Source: Cunninghamella blakesleeana (taxonomy: Eukaryota; Mucoromycota; Mucoromycetes; Mucorales; Cunninghamellaceae). Taken from it: a stretch of 64,000 nucleotides of DNA. The notes below the pieces were generated by a model. That model saw only the letters and a list, made by a program, of their open reading frames with translations, was not told where the DNA came from and ran no database searches. Where the stretch lies: positions 1,531,501 to 1,595,500 of the forward strand of contig JAFCIZ010000001.1 in NCBI GenBank assembly GCA_017871115.1, read 5' to 3'. Of this stretch, positions 24,265 through 39,464 are shown piece by piece; the first letter of the stretch is position 1, and every line of letters begins with the position of its first letter. Made by a program: the position numbers and the translations under genes.

Positions 24265-25866
24265 ATGCTTAGAACAGTATCATCTCGTTTACTTGCTAAT
24301 GTGAATAAAGCACCTAAAGCTTTTATGGCTACTGTAAGTTTATTATTAAATAAAATAAATCAATCAAATATTTTTTTATATGAAAAGGATTAGAGTTTTT
24401 TCTATTTTATTTCATTTATTACGTGATAGATTAAATAACGTTATGTTTCTATTTTTTATTTTTTATCTTTTTATTTTATTTATCATAGCGTGCCTTATCT
24501 ACTACAGCTCCTAATATGATGGCTTCTACTACTGATGATGGTGAAAAAATTCAAATTACTTTACCAGAAAGTTCTTTTGAAATGTATAATGCTGAAGCTC
24601 CTAGTTTAGAAATGGAAATCTCTAAGAGCGAACTTTTAACAATGTATACCAAGATGACCACTATGCGTCGTATGGAAATGGCTGCTGATGGTTTATATAA
24701 AGCTAAAAAGATTCGTGGGTTCTGTCATTTATGTAACGGTCAAGTAAGTATAGTACTTTTTATTTTATTTTATTGTATATTTTTTTTTAAAAAAATGGAG
24801 AAATATATGTATATAAATATATATATATTGGCAAAAAATACCTTTATTGCGGGTAAACGCGGGTGATTTTGGATGTGTTTGGATTGGGGAAGAGAGTAAA
24901 ACGAAGATTTTAATCACCGACCGACCAACTTGTATTTCTTATTATATCTTTATTAATCCCTTATTAATTATTATTGCTATAAAATAGGAAGCTGTATCAG
25001 TTGGTATGGAAGCAGCTATTGATGATGGTGATCATATTATTACAGCTTACCGTTGTCATGGTTTTACATATGTTCGTGGTGGTAGCATTAAAAGCATTTT
25101 AGCAGAATTAATGGGCCGTGAAGCTGGTATTTCCAAAGGTAAAGGTGGATCCATGCATATGTTTGCTCACAATTTCTATGGTGGTAATGGTATTGTCGGT
25201 GCTCAAGTTCCCTTAGGTGCTGGTGTTGCCTTTGCTGAAAAATACAAAGAAATCCCATCTGTCACTTTTGCTCTTTACGGTGATGGTGCTTCTAACCAAG
25301 GTCAAGTCTTTGAAGCTTACAATATGGCTAAACTTTGGGATTTACCATGTGTCTTTGTTTGTGAAAATAATAAATATGGTATGGGTACCTCTGCTAACCG
25401 TTCCTCTGCTAGTACTGAATATTTCAAACGTGCTAGTTATATCCCTGGTATTCGTGTTAATGGTATGGATTCCTTAGCTATTAAACGTGCTTGTGAATGG
25501 GCTAAAGAATGGACTGCTTCTGGTAAGGGACCCCTTCTTATGGAATTAACTACTTATCGTTATGGTGGTCACTCTATGTCTGATCCTGGTACTACTTACC
25601 GTACTCGTGAAGAAATTCAACATATGCGCTCTACTTCTGATCCTATTACTGGTTTGAAACATATCATTATGGATCATGGCCTTGCTACAGAAGCCGATTT
25701 AAAGACTATTGATAAAGAAGCTCGTAAAGAAGTTGATCAAGCTCTTAAGGAAGCTGAAGCTTCTCCCGAACCTTCTATTAAGGAATTCTCTACTGAAATC
25801 TATCAACCTGGTACCGAACCCATTTCTGTTCGTGGTCGTGAACCTAATGAAATTTACTACTATTAA
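24265..25866 (+). CDS. PDA1: Pyruvate dehydrogenase E1 alpha subunit, mitochondrial
   Basis: ThDP-dependent decarboxylase subunit of the pyruvate dehydrogenase complex (with E1 beta). Exons: 24265-24333, 24489-24743 and 24988-25866; all phase 0, predicted 400 aa, typical for the family. The N-terminus ([18 protein letters not shown]...RALSTT) is a clear mitochondrial presequence. Conserved blocks: [58 protein letters not shown], the ThDP motif [17 protein letters not shown]...CENN (from about residue 206), and the regulatory phosphorylation loop [20 protein letters not shown] (Ser about 304). Coding sequence is noticeably GC-richer with strong codon preference, suggesting high expression. Confidence 0.98.
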
Positions 25867-28069
25867 TTTTTTTTCTTTTTTAAAAAAAAATAATAATAAT
25901 AATGACAACTTAGAATTTTTTTTTTAAAAAAAAATCCATTCCTTTTTTTTATTTTTATTTTTTTCATCTTTTAATATTTATATTCATATAATCTTCAAAT
26001 TCCTTTCATATATTATTATGTTCATTTTTCTTTCTTTCTTCTCTTGATATAAAATTCTTTATATAAAAATTTATTATGTACATCTCATTTTTCTTTTTTT
26101 CTTTTCCTTTCCCTTTATTTTTATTTATATAATTATTTTTTGAAGAATAAATAATTATATATATGATTCTTTTATATTTCAATGAAAAAAAAAAAAAAAA
26201 AGAACATTAAATAAGTCCTTTTTTACAGTACTTGATGTGTGCATTGATATCTTATATGATATGTATTTTCTGTTATCTCTAATAAAAAATTAGCTTCTAT
26301 AGCTAAATAAATTGGTTACAAAAAAAGATGCAGGATTATTATTATTTTTTTTTTTTTTGATCAAGGAAATTCTACGCCTTTTTTTAATTATTCATATTTT
26401 TTTAGCATTGTTGTATGTCTTTACTAAATTATAGATAATGAACTTTAGATTCTCAATTTTGAATCCATTTATTTTTCATATTTATTTATTAAGAAAAAGT
26501 AATTAAAAAAATAGTAAAAAAAAAAAATGACAATTTAATATTTGTTTTGGTAACCAGAGGTATCTTCACCTTTTTTTTTACCTCTATTTTTTCAGGTAAC
26601 TATTATGGAATTATATTATCTTAGATATTAAAAGTTTGTTCTAACTTCTTGTTTTTCGATCAAAATCATATTTATATTTGTCCAATAGTAAAAATTAATT
26701 AAAAAAATACACTTTTACAAATTAGAGCTCTAAAAAATTAGCAGAAGTTACCTTTATTGACCTTATTGACTAATCAAACATAGGACATATAAAATAAATG
26801 ATCAACATCTTAAGCGATCACATTTAAAAAAAAATTGATAAAACAATTAATAAAGTACAAAATATAATAGACACAATAAAATTACCTTACAATTAACTAG
26901 TTCTTCGAACAGAACCAGGATCTCTTTTTTCTAGAATTTTCCCTGGAGAAATAAAAATAAGTTCTTGATAAACTGATTTAGTATTACTCTTCCAAAGTTC
27001 AGAGTTTTCATTGTTATCCACAGAAATATATATATATTTACAATCAGCATTTACTTGTATAACCAAACGCAGCAAAGGCTTTAGTAGATGAATCTTTATA
27101 TACCTGATTATTTCATGTATGTAATCACATAAAAAAAAAAAATTATAAATCAACATATCATAAAAAAGTTTAATAAATGATTAACCGACATTACTTTAAA
27201 AAGGTTATTAAGTAATAAAAAAGAAGGGAGAGATTCACACAGTATCTATAGATCACACATAGTAAAAGCATTCCAATATTTTTTTAACCTGTATTTACTG
27301 TTACTGGAATAACAGAATGATTTCGACAGATATAAAATAATCAATATTATTATTTTTTTTTAAAAAAAAAAACAAATTAAATAAAAAAGTTATAGAGAAA
27401 TGGAAAAGAAAAAAATGAAAAATAAAATAAAAATAAAAATAAAAAAACTTATTTTATAAAAGGATCGAAAAAGAAGTTTTTGATCAGCAAAGTTATTCTA
27501 AACTTGTGTTTAATTTTATTGTATTTTATTTTTTCTACATTTATTACAAAGCTAAGTAATATAAAATTTTAGATTAAGGGAACTGGGAACATACGACTTT
27601 CTATATTCATCAAGTAATAAAAAAATTTTATAAAAGGAAAAGAAATAGTTTACTCTTTCATAAAAGAGCAAAAAAAAAAAATTCTATTCATAAGTTATAT
27701 ATTTAGAATAATTTTAAATGAACGTTTTTTATTATTCATAAATAAAAGAAAGATGAATATTTAAGTATTCGATATATCTTTTTATCCAATTTTTTATAAT
27801 AAAATCTTCTAATTAGTAATAAGAACATCAGGATAATAAGGTATAGAATCATACTAATGAATAATATTGCTTATGTAAAACTTCAACTTTTTTATTTTTG
27901 TTTATTTATAAATTTGAATAACATCGTTTTTTTTAAAAAAAAAAAAAGAAAATAATAATAACATATATTTGTTTGTTACAAAAAGAAATATAATAATAAT
28001 AATATTAGTAATAATAATAGCAATAGTAGTGATAATTTTTTTTTAAATAAAAAATTGAATGCCCTTTAT
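25867..28069. other. Gene-poor region between two convergent genes
   Basis: About 2.2 kb between the PDA1 stop and the glycogen synthase stop. It is A/T-rich with T-run/A-run palindromes at 25916-25934, 27353-27371 and 27927-27947. One minus-strand open frame (26893-27156) is listed separately. No RNA gene was recognised. Confidence 0.5.
26893..27156 (-). pseudogene. Possible coding relic or unrecognised small exon
   Basis: An 87-codon open frame whose last 55 residues look less A/T-driven than chance frames nearby: VNADCKYIYISVDNN, ENSELWKSNTKSVYQEL, and SPGKILEKRDPGSVRRTS at the end. Just upstream another frame reads KDSSTKAFAAFGYTSKC before a stop, suggesting a frameshift or an intron join. 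I do not recognise the family. Chance cannot be excluded. Confidence 0.25.
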
Positions 28070-31000
28070 TTATGCCTTTTTATTTTCCAAAGTAGATTCC
28101 AAAGTTAATTTATTTAAAGTAGCTAAATCACCTTCACGTAAGAGTTCTGCTTTTTGGTTTTGTTCATCTGTTTTATTTACACTAGAAGGGGAGGAGGGAC
28201 TTTTCTTATTACGTCGTGGGGGTATGAAATAAGTATTAGCTTCTTCTTCATCATCATCATAGAAATGTTGACCAGCAATTCTTGGACTAGCAGGTGCTGA
28301 TAAAGGAGCGGGAATTTTGACATGGATTTCATCTTCTTCATCATCTTCATCAAAAGAGTCTGGGTGAGCTCTTCTTAATGCCAATTGTCTTGCCTTCATG
28401 TATTCTAATCCCATTCGTTTCCAATCTAATAAATCTGAGAGTCGTTCAGTTCTATTACGTTGATTAATACGTTGACGACGGGTTTTTTGTGAAAAACGGA
28501 ACATTTGTTGTGTCACTTGTTGTATGGATTCTTCAATCGATTTCATGCGTCTATCTACAAGATAAATACCATAATCTTCGCAATTTTCAATATTTTCATC
28601 CATAAAGCATCCAAATCCTGATAAACTATTTTAATAAAAAATGCATTAACATACCATATTATTAAACACCCATCGCTATTATATATTATGTAAGTATGTG
28701 TGTACTTACTTTGTTGAAATAGATGGAACACCCATAACGGTACATTCAGATGGTGTATAACCCCTAAATTATAGCAAATAAAAATAAAAAATAATAAAAA
28801 TGCAAATAATATTTAAGTACATAGAACGATAAATAGATACAAACATGTATGTACATGTATGTGCATTACCAAGGTTCGTAACTATAGTAGTTCAATTAAT
28901 TTTTTTAAAAAAATATAATAAAATATAAATATGTAAATAATAATAACATTAGTAAGAAAAAATCAATATATATATATATCTGTATGTGTGTTTACGTATG
29001 CGTGTATGCTATTGAACTTACTAAGATAAGAATACACCAAGATGACAGCCACGTACAAAATCTTCATAATCTAAACCAAGCAAAGGGTTGTTAGCATTTA
29101 AAAATTCAGGATGGAAAATCACTTTAACACGATCATCAGAATTATTGTAAAGCTTTAACCGACGTAATTGGTTTAAAACTGGATCTTCACCATCATTCAC
29201 AATATTATGGGTGACAATAGGTGGAAGAGTATTTCGTTTAAGAGCAAATACACGACGTTTTAATAATACTTTGTCTTCATCCGATAGGAATTTACTGGGG
29301 TCTAAATCTTCTTCTCTAAATGTTACCAATAAATAAATAAATACATATATATATTATCAGCTTATGTATATATTACTATTATTGTTTATCCATACGACTG
29401 TTGTTATGATAATAATTATAAATTACCTTAATGCAGATTCATAGACACGTTTACCAATACGATCTTGAATTTCTTTTACAGTATTTTGTAATTGTTTTGT
29501 AACTGCTTGACCTTTAAGGGCTTCTACATTATAAGAATGGGTAGCAGCTGGCATAATAATAAATGCAACAACAGTAGTTTTTGATTTTGCAGCCTTTAAA
29601 CGATCATTTAAGCCTATTAATAGTAATAATATTAATATATGAATAATTATAAAGAGATTATTTGAACAATTATCATATATATGTATATGGTTATATTATA
29701 TTATATCTTTAATACTTACGAGCAAGAGATTCTATAAACATATCAACACCTTTATTTCTATATTCATAACGACCGGCTGTAAAGAGATAAATAGTATCAT
29801 CTAAGTCAAAATCATAATGTCCATAAAAGTGACCACGGACAAATTCATTGATTTTTTCCTTGTTAATAGCATGTAAATTTTGGAATTCGTGCATAGCTGA
29901 GAATTTGACTACGTTAAGACCATTAGGCAAAACTCCGTCTAGATGGAATAAGAATAATAAACAATAATAGAAAGTTTTGTTTTTTAATATATATACATCT
30001 TTTATCATATTTCTAATTATTTACTTGTAACTTCATTTCAAGATATATATGTATATATATATATATTTTTACCTGGTTTTCTTTTTAATAAATGCTCACA
30101 TTCATAAGCAGTGATATGACTAACAGTAGTAAATACATCAGAACAATGAGCAGCACCACGTTCAATACAATAACGATGATAAATACCGCGTTTTCCAGCT
30201 TCAGCATCGACATCAAAATGTTGTAAATTATTATAAAAATCCGTTGAACCAGCACACAAATAACGACCTAATAAAGTAGCATGAGTAGTGAAAATAGTGG
30301 TTGCATCTATTTTACGTTTTTTCATCAAAGGAATTGCTACACCGGCTTGCCATTCATGGAAATGAGCTATGATAGCGGGATCTGAAGGTTGATTGTACTA
30401 CAAATGTATATAAATATATAGCATTTTTTTTTAGTTCAATTTTTCTTTTAATAACAACCAATATATATAAAGGCATCTGTAACGATAAACTTTTTTTTAT
30501 CTTTTTTTTAATAATGAATGTATTGCTTACTTTAGGAGCTAATTCACCTAAAAACCAAGTAGCCAAGTATCCTAAAAGAATAGCATCATTTGTTTCAGTA
30601 TCACTGGGGGGACTTGGAATACCAGCAACAGACCAAAGATCGCCTTTCCATTCATCTAATTTATGAGCAGCTGAACCAAGATCAAATAATAATACATAAG
30701 GAGCACCCTCGATTAACCAACGTCCAAATACATACTTAATACCTTGTTGACTCATATTGTCTAGTACTTCACGCATAACAGGATTAGGAATTTCATTGAC
30801 AGCTTCCACTTCCATAGGTGCTTTGGCATGAGAATAAGGACCAATCAAGCAATATCTATCTCCAAATTCTTGTACAGTAATGGGCACTTTGGTTTTGATA
30901 ACAGTATAAATACCACCGACTAACAGCAGGGTTTAAAAAAAAGAAAAAAAGAAAAAAAACGAAAAAGAAAAGGACATCGTGAATGGATGAATAATACTCT

Positions 31001-31134
31001 TCCTATTTTTTTATTCTTTTTTTTATATCATTTTTTTATTTTTATTTAGTTATCTTGTATTTTATTTTACCTTTGTTGGCGACTTCCCAAGCACATTCAA
31101 ATAATAAAGGGTTATAAACATCTCTTTGAACCAT
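28070..31134 (-). CDS. GSY1: Glycogen synthase
   Basis: GT3 glycogen synthase extending alpha-1,4-glucan from UDP-glucose. Nine exons (minus): 31134-31071, 30919-30531, 30397-30073, 29938-29720, 29613-29427, 29315-29022, 28881-28870 (12 nt), 28763-28710 and 28625-28070; predicted 699 aa, near the yeast Gsy length. Blocks: [21 protein letters not shown] (split over exons 1-2), [85 protein letters not shown] and [21 protein letters not shown]. The C-terminal tail ([10 protein letters not shown], acidic clusters) matches the Ser-rich phospho-regulated tail of fungal enzymes. The 12-nt exon encodes part of YYEPWG, which keeps the frame and the conserved motif intact. Confidence 0.97.
28870..28881 (-). 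other. GSY1: 12-nt microexon of glycogen synthase
   Basis: On the minus strand, TATAG precedes and GTAATG follows a 12-nt segment (TTACGAACCTTG). With one split codon at each end it encodes the YEPW core of the conserved YYEPWGYTPSE motif. The flanking introns are 140 nt (28882-29021) and 106 nt (28764-28869). Leaving the exon out keeps the frame but deletes four conserved residues. Confidence 0.85.
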
Positions 31135-33031
31135 CTTTAATCAATATATTTATTTTATTTATTTTTTTAAAAAAGATTAAAAACAAAAGGAAAAAGAAAG
31201 AAAAGTGCGAAGAAAAAAAAAAAGAGGGTTAAAAAAGAAAAATAGAAAGAAAAAAAAATCAAAACAAGGAAAAAATAAAATTTGGGTGTGAAAAGGGTTG
31301 GTGATAAAATTAAACTCAGCCAGCATAATAGTAATCTTTTTTATAACCCATTAGTTTTAATCATGTTTACATAACCTCATTTTAATATTAATACCATTAA
31401 TTAGTGGTTTTATTTATTAGTATTAGTATTATATATTAATATACATGATCTATATTATATATTATATACATATATATATATGTAATGTATATACATGTGT
31501 ATATATAACAACTGTCATAATAAAACCTATTCTTTGATTTTTGGGAAAAATGAGTACAAAATATTCATTTTCTTAATGCGGATGATGAACTTTAAAAAAA
31601 TGAAGAAAATAGGGAAATAGTTTACGTGATCATTTTATTGGTGATTTCTTTTTCCATTTTCTTTTTTTATAATTCATTATAAAAGAATATACATATATAT
31701 ATGTTTATATTATTCTTCATGGGTAGTAAAAATAAAACAGTATCATACAAAAAAAAGAAAAAAACATACTATACTAAATATATATAAAAACATTTTGTAA
31801 ATAGCATAATAATTGAAATAAAGTTTATTCGTTTGAGATTGTTGGGTAAAAATATTAAGATGTGTGTGGGAATGGATCATTTTTAACAAACTAAATCATT
31901 ATTAAATACCTTTTGTTATTATATATAAATGGCAGTAAATATAATATGCTCAGACCATAATATATATCTATATTCTATCTTTTTATCTTTTTTGTAATCA
32001 TTACCATTTTAGTCCGAAGATCATTATCTTGATTAAGAGAAAAAAATTTTTGCTTTTATTTTTTTTATTTTTTTTAACATGTATTTTGGTACTTGATTTA
32101 CGCTCTCCTTTTCTTGTTTTTTATTTATTTATTTTTTATCCAAAAAATAGGATTATCTTACACAAGGTCATTCGAGATCAACATCTATTGTGATGAAAAA
32201 AGAAAAAGAAAGAATAACTAAATACAAAACATGGGTTTTATAACAAAAATGGTAACTAATTTTTCTTTTTTCTTTTTTCTTTATATATATATATATATAT
32301 GAAAGTCAATCGTTGTAATAAATATAATCAAATCTGTTGGTTACTTGACAATATATAAGATCTCATTCTCTTTCTTTCTCAATCTTTAATCAAAAGATAT
32401 ATCCCGTTTGTTGCACAAACATTTTTTTTCCCGTTATTTTATTGACCTTCCCCAATTTTTTTTTCACCTTCCGGTTTTTTAGAAAAGGAATCTCTATTAC
32501 AAATATAGTAATTAAGAATCATTTGCATAATATACATATGTATATATATATATATATATCTATTGCAAAAAAAAAAAAAAGAAATCAACTTGTAATTAAA
32601 TTAAATCAACATATCTTATCATATTTAATCCCTTTATCGGATGGATCATTGGTCGTATATGCAGGCTGGATTGGTTTTTAGTTAAAAATACTAGAATATT
32701 GTAATGTTAATGGTGCAAAAAAAAAAGTTTTTGTTATTATTATTATTAATATTATTAATGTAGCAATATATGTCTTTTAAATAAAAAGTCGGCATACAAA
32801 AAAATGGATAAAAAAAATCTATAGGCTAAAATATCATAAAAAGAAGGCATTATACGTAAAAATAAAAAAGTGTATATAAATTGAAATTACAAGGGTAAAT
32901 AGCGTAAATGGAGAGAAAAGTATAAAAAAATGGTATCATAAAAAATAAAAAAACATAATAATATAAAAAATTAGTTAGTGTAAATTAATTGTAAAAAAAT
33001 ATAAAATAATTAAACAAAACGCAATCAATCA
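31135..33031. other. Gene-poor region
   Basis: 1.9 kb of A/T-rich DNA between the glycogen synthase start and the stop of the upstream minus-strand kinase gene, so it carries the glycogen synthase promoter. It has purine-rich leader sequence at 31150-31270 and several (TA)n tracts (31430-31510, 32280-32300, 32535-32560). A short frame at 32442-32681 is judged a chance ORF. Confidence 0.45.
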
Positions 33032-36000
33032 TTAATCATCCTTAAGACTGTCATAGCTTGACCAAGGTCTATCTTCATTATCGTTTTCTGTTTGGTTTTG
33101 GTCAAATCTAAATCCAAATCTATACATATTATTATTGTTATTGATGTTATTGTTGTGATGAGTAGATTGAGATGATGTTCGATTTTGACTTCTATTATAA
33201 AAATCCGATGGTTGTATATCACTATCTGAATAAACACTTCCCATACCATATATGTCCTGATCACCTCCATTGTCATTCCCATTCCGATTACTACTGCTAC
33301 TACTATTATTATTTATGATAGAAGAATGTTGCATATCACTTGTTGTTGCTGTTACAGCAGAAGCATGCTCTGCATAATACAATTCATCATTCATCATAAT
33401 ATTACTATCGGAGTTTGTATAAGAATAGCCTTGAAAAGCCAAATCATACTGACTAGATATCTTTTCATGGGATAAAGTTGGACTTAATCTTGGTGTCATA
33501 TCTAAAAACTCTCTATCAAAATGACTAAAATCTACATCTGATTTTAATCGAGGAATATAAGGTGGTCTAATTCTTTTATAATAAACATCTGTCCATTCTA
33601 AACTTTCGAAATAAGGATGAGATCTTATCATTCTTGGTCCATCTTCCCCTGTACCTAATCTATCAGACGGCTGTCGTTGTAACAATCCAGTAATAAAATC
33701 AATGGTAGCTTCATCTAAATCTTCAGGAAATTCTAATGGATCTCTTAAGACACGATTATACATTTCTGCATGCGTTTTAGCCCAAAAAGGTGGTAGTCCC
33801 ATTAACATTTCATATAAGATTGTCCCTAAACTCCATAAATCCACAGAATAATTATAGGCTAATCCTTGTAAAATTTCTGGTGCTAAATATTCTGCTGTTC
33901 CACAAAAGGTCCCAGTTCGTTGATCATCAAAGTTTGTTCCAACTCCAAATTGTTTAGACAACCCAAAATCAGTTAATATAATATGTCCATCTGATGCTAA
34001 AAGTATATTTTCAGGTTTTAAATCACTAGTAGAAAAGAAAAAGGAAATATAAATATTAATCCTATAGCTCATATTTCTATTTTCTAATTATTTTATTAAT
34101 CCCTATATTTTTTTTATAAATCACTCTTTTCTAGTACTATTTTTAATCTTACTTTTTTTTTTTATCCCTACTTATACTTTTTATATTTAATCCTTATTTT
34201 TTTTTTTTTTATTCACTACTACTATTATTATTATTATTAATATTATTATATCCCTACTGTTTGTTTTTCTCCCTGTAGTTTATTTTTTATTTCACAACAT
34301 TTTTATTTACTTACCGATATAAAATCCCTAAACGATGTAGTTCTTGTAAACCCAACAAAATTTCAGCAGTATACAACCTGCTGCGTTCCGGCGTAAACCG
34401 TTGATACCGAGCCAGTTGATTAGCTAAATCCCCACCACCATAATAATCCAATACTAAAAATAACTGGTTTGTATCTTGAAAGGCATGATGAAGTTTAATT
34501 AAAAAAGGATGGCGAATAGCTGCAATCATAGCCAAAATATCCCGTTCTGTTTTAATATGTTGGGTTTCATTTTGTTCAATTACTACCCCTTTACGTATGG
34601 CTTTTAATGCTAATAACTGATGTGTTCGTTGATGGCGAACTAGTAATACCTATTATTTGAATATAAAATGGATAGAGTAATATAATTAAATAATCATAAA
34701 TCTACCTATTTTTTATTTTTTAACCAGTCATTATATTTACATTTATATTACAATACCTTTCCCATACACCCTTTTCCAAGCACTTTAATAAATTGAAAGT
34801 CTTGTATAGAGACTTTATCATGTACATCACCCATATGAGTTCTACCACCTCCACTACTATTATTATTTGTTGTATGTGATGAAGAATTATTTTCAATATG
34901 ATTATCAATATCAATGTCTATGTCATTCTCACTATTTGGTTGATGATGGTGATGGAAATAAACTTGGGATTCTGACCTTGCAATAGAATGTAAAGAAGAA
35001 ATGGATGAAACGGAAGTAAGACTTGTTACTGATCCACGTCGTCGATCATGATGATGATGATGCCTTAATAATCCAGTACCAGCAAGTCGTCTTTGTCTTT
35101 CTAAACTAATCCATGATGATTTTCGTCTTAAGGACAATAAAGAAGGAGATGTACCTGTAGATGAAGTAGCGGTCGCCAAATGATTTTCCATTGGTAAAAT
35201 AGATCGATCCATGTTTGTTGTTTTATCATCATCATTAGTATTATTGATAGAATTTAAAAGGAATGATTCATTTTGTTGAGTTCTATTATCATGTGATGTT
35301 GTATCTGTACCTATTAGTATACTATCATGTAATAATCTAGATTCATTTTGTTGCTGTTGTTGCTGTTGTTGTAACTGCTGTTGATGCTGTAATTGCTGTT
35401 CATGTTGATAAACCAGTGATCGAACAAAAGTTAGAGGAATCATTCTATCTTCGTCACGTTGGGGAGATAAGAAATCGCGAAATAATGTGGATTGACTGAT
35501 AAAAGGATCTAGAGCACATCGTCGTAAATAAGTTTCTATTTTTTCAGAATTGGATCTTGAAGATGGTTGATATCGAAGGCTATTTAGACTTAATAGTAAC
35601 CCTCTTACACCACGTTTTTTTTTAGGTGAATAGAAACGGAGTTGAGGCTCTTTTAAGGTTGGTAGTGAAAGTTTACATTTTTTATAACTATTTTTTACCT
35701 ATAGATATTCATGTATAGAAAAATAGAGAATAAAAAAATCAATAATAAATAGATTAGATTACTTTATTTTATTGATTCAATTTAATAAAATGAAATGAAT
35801 ATATTCTTCATTTTTTAATTCTTATTATTATTATTACTGTTATTGTTATTGTTACATTGATATATTGTTATAGTGCTATATTATTACCTTCTGATCAAAT
35901 TCTATAAAGTCTTTTATATAACGTACTAACGATCTATTTTGTTCTTTATCTTCAATAATAACATTGAATACCTAAAAAGTTAATAATAAAGGGGAGAGAT

Positions 36001-36368
36001 AGAGAAAGGATTTCATATAAATACAAGTTTTTAAAATATAAGTGCGTGTATATAAATACTGAGTAATGATAGGATATGTTTCATTATCCTCTATTTTTTG
36101 ATAGGTGATCAAAAAAAGGGGAAATAGGCATATATTTATATAGTTTATGCCGCTTTTATAATGTAATATTGATATAAATACATACACTTATTGTTAAAAC
36201 AGATCCATTGATATTTTTCTTTTTTTCTTCGTGTTTTGTGATTAATAAAGTTGATTCAATAACAGCGATCTCTAGATGACGTCCTTGTTCATGAATTAAT
36301 ACATTATTATTTGTTGATGATATTGGTGGTGACCTTGATTTTACAGGTAATATCGTACTATCACCCAT
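33032..36368 (-). CDS. PX-domain AGC protein kinase, SGK3-like
   Basis: Ser/Thr kinase with an N-terminal phosphoinositide-binding domain, predicted 845 aa. Exons (minus): 36368-36186, 35971-35888, 35698-34757, 34649-34315 and 34025-33032; all in phase. The PX-like region spans exons 1-3: HLEIAVIES, VFNVIIEDKEQNRSLVRYIKDFIEF, CKLSLPTLKEPQ, KIETYLRRCALDPFISQS and FRDFLSP. The kinase domain has GKGCMGKVLLVR, Lys419 (LALKAIRKG), YRDLKPENILL, DFGLSKQF (Asp534), GTFCGTAEYLAPEIL (activation Thr about 554), YSVDLWSLG and DRLG. An AGC tail follows, with a hydrophobic-motif-like FQGYSYT. Asn/Gln/Ser/His-rich inserts separate the PX and kinase parts. PX + AGC kinase + tail resembles animal SGK3/CISK; fungal Ypk kinases lack PX. 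Endosomal targeting is inferred. The canonical PX RRY is VRY here. Confidence 0.88.
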
Positions 36369-37498
36369 CCAAAGTAGATTTAAAGATCAATTTTTTGTAT
36401 AAAGGTTGTCTATAATGGTTGTCTATAAAGGTAGTCTATATATAATTGCTTTTTTATATATTTATTTTACTTTTATATACATGTATATATATAAAAATAA
36501 TAATAACGGTAATAATAATAATAATAATAATAATAACTAGAAAGTAAATAAAGTATTTAAATTTATGATCGATTAAAAATAGAGATTACAAAAGAAAAAG
36601 GAAAAGGAAAAAGAAATAAAAAAAAAATAAAATTGGTGTGTTGATTTTCCTGAATTAGATTTTTTTTGCACGGAGTTTCAATCCCAATGAATTTGAGTGA
36701 TAAATTATTTTTATTATGATCGACAATATACTGTGAATATATATATATATATATATATAAATATATGAGGGTTATATATATATATATAAATTGTTATTAT
36801 TATTTGTATATATATAAACAAACATAAAAAGGTACGTAACAGAAACAAAAAAGGGAAAATATGATGTATTCTATATTTGTAAAAATAGTCATTCCCCCTC
36901 TCCCCCTTAATTTTTTTTATCATTATAATAGTTTTAGTTAGTGAAAGTGTGTGTGTGTGTGTGAATGTTTCCATTTTTATAGAATAACGAATGAAGTTTA
37001 TTATCGCTATTTTTCATTCTCTTTCACTCTCTCACATGACTCTTTAGTAACAAAGATAAAAAAAAAGACGTAATCTATTAGGAAGATAAGCAAATATAAA
37101 ACGAAACCAATCGCCGGGAAATTTATTTTATTTAAATAAAATACAATTCTTCTACTGAAACTATTAAAAATAATAATAATAAGAAATAATAATAATAAAA
37201 AAGTAAAAAGTAAAAAGAAAAGGATAATGATGATGAAACCCAAGATTTTCACCCATAATTAACAATAAACCACTTGTTTTAGTAGGTTTAATAACCTAGG
37301 TAATCCAATCAAAGTATACCGAGGTCAGGCATATTTAATGCTAAAGAAATTTAAAATACCGACCTTTTTTTTTGAGAGATAAATACTTCAGCATTACGTC
37401 CTTTTTTATCTCTCTTTTTTCTTTCTTTTACACAATTTTATTTCTTTTTTTTTTTTTCCTTTTTTTTTTTTTTATATCAAACACACTTATTTTCTACT
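36369..37498. other. Divergent promoter region kinase / subtilase
   Basis: 1.13 kb between divergent ATGs. It contains (AAT)n (36502-36536), (TA)n (36736-36760), a (TG)n tract (36947-36962), a CCAAT box (37305-37311), and a T/C-rich leader before the subtilase ATG. No gene was seen. Confidence 0.5.
37305..37311 (+). promoter_or_regulatory. CCAAT box upstream of the subtilase gene
   Basis: CCAATCA lies 194 nt before the ATG, similar in sequence and distance to those before the PQ-loop and PDA1 genes. Confidence 0.4.

Positions 37499-39464
<1,966 letters not shown>

Noticed and set aside
32442..32681. ORF ending LIPLSDGSLVVYAGWIGF
   Set aside because: Only the last 18 residues look protein-like, the other strand reads equally well there, and there is no splice or homology support.
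36714..36974. Minus-strand ORF with (TH)n start and Tyr/Ile repeats
   Set aside because: Product of (TG)n and (TA)n microsatellites in the kinase promoter.
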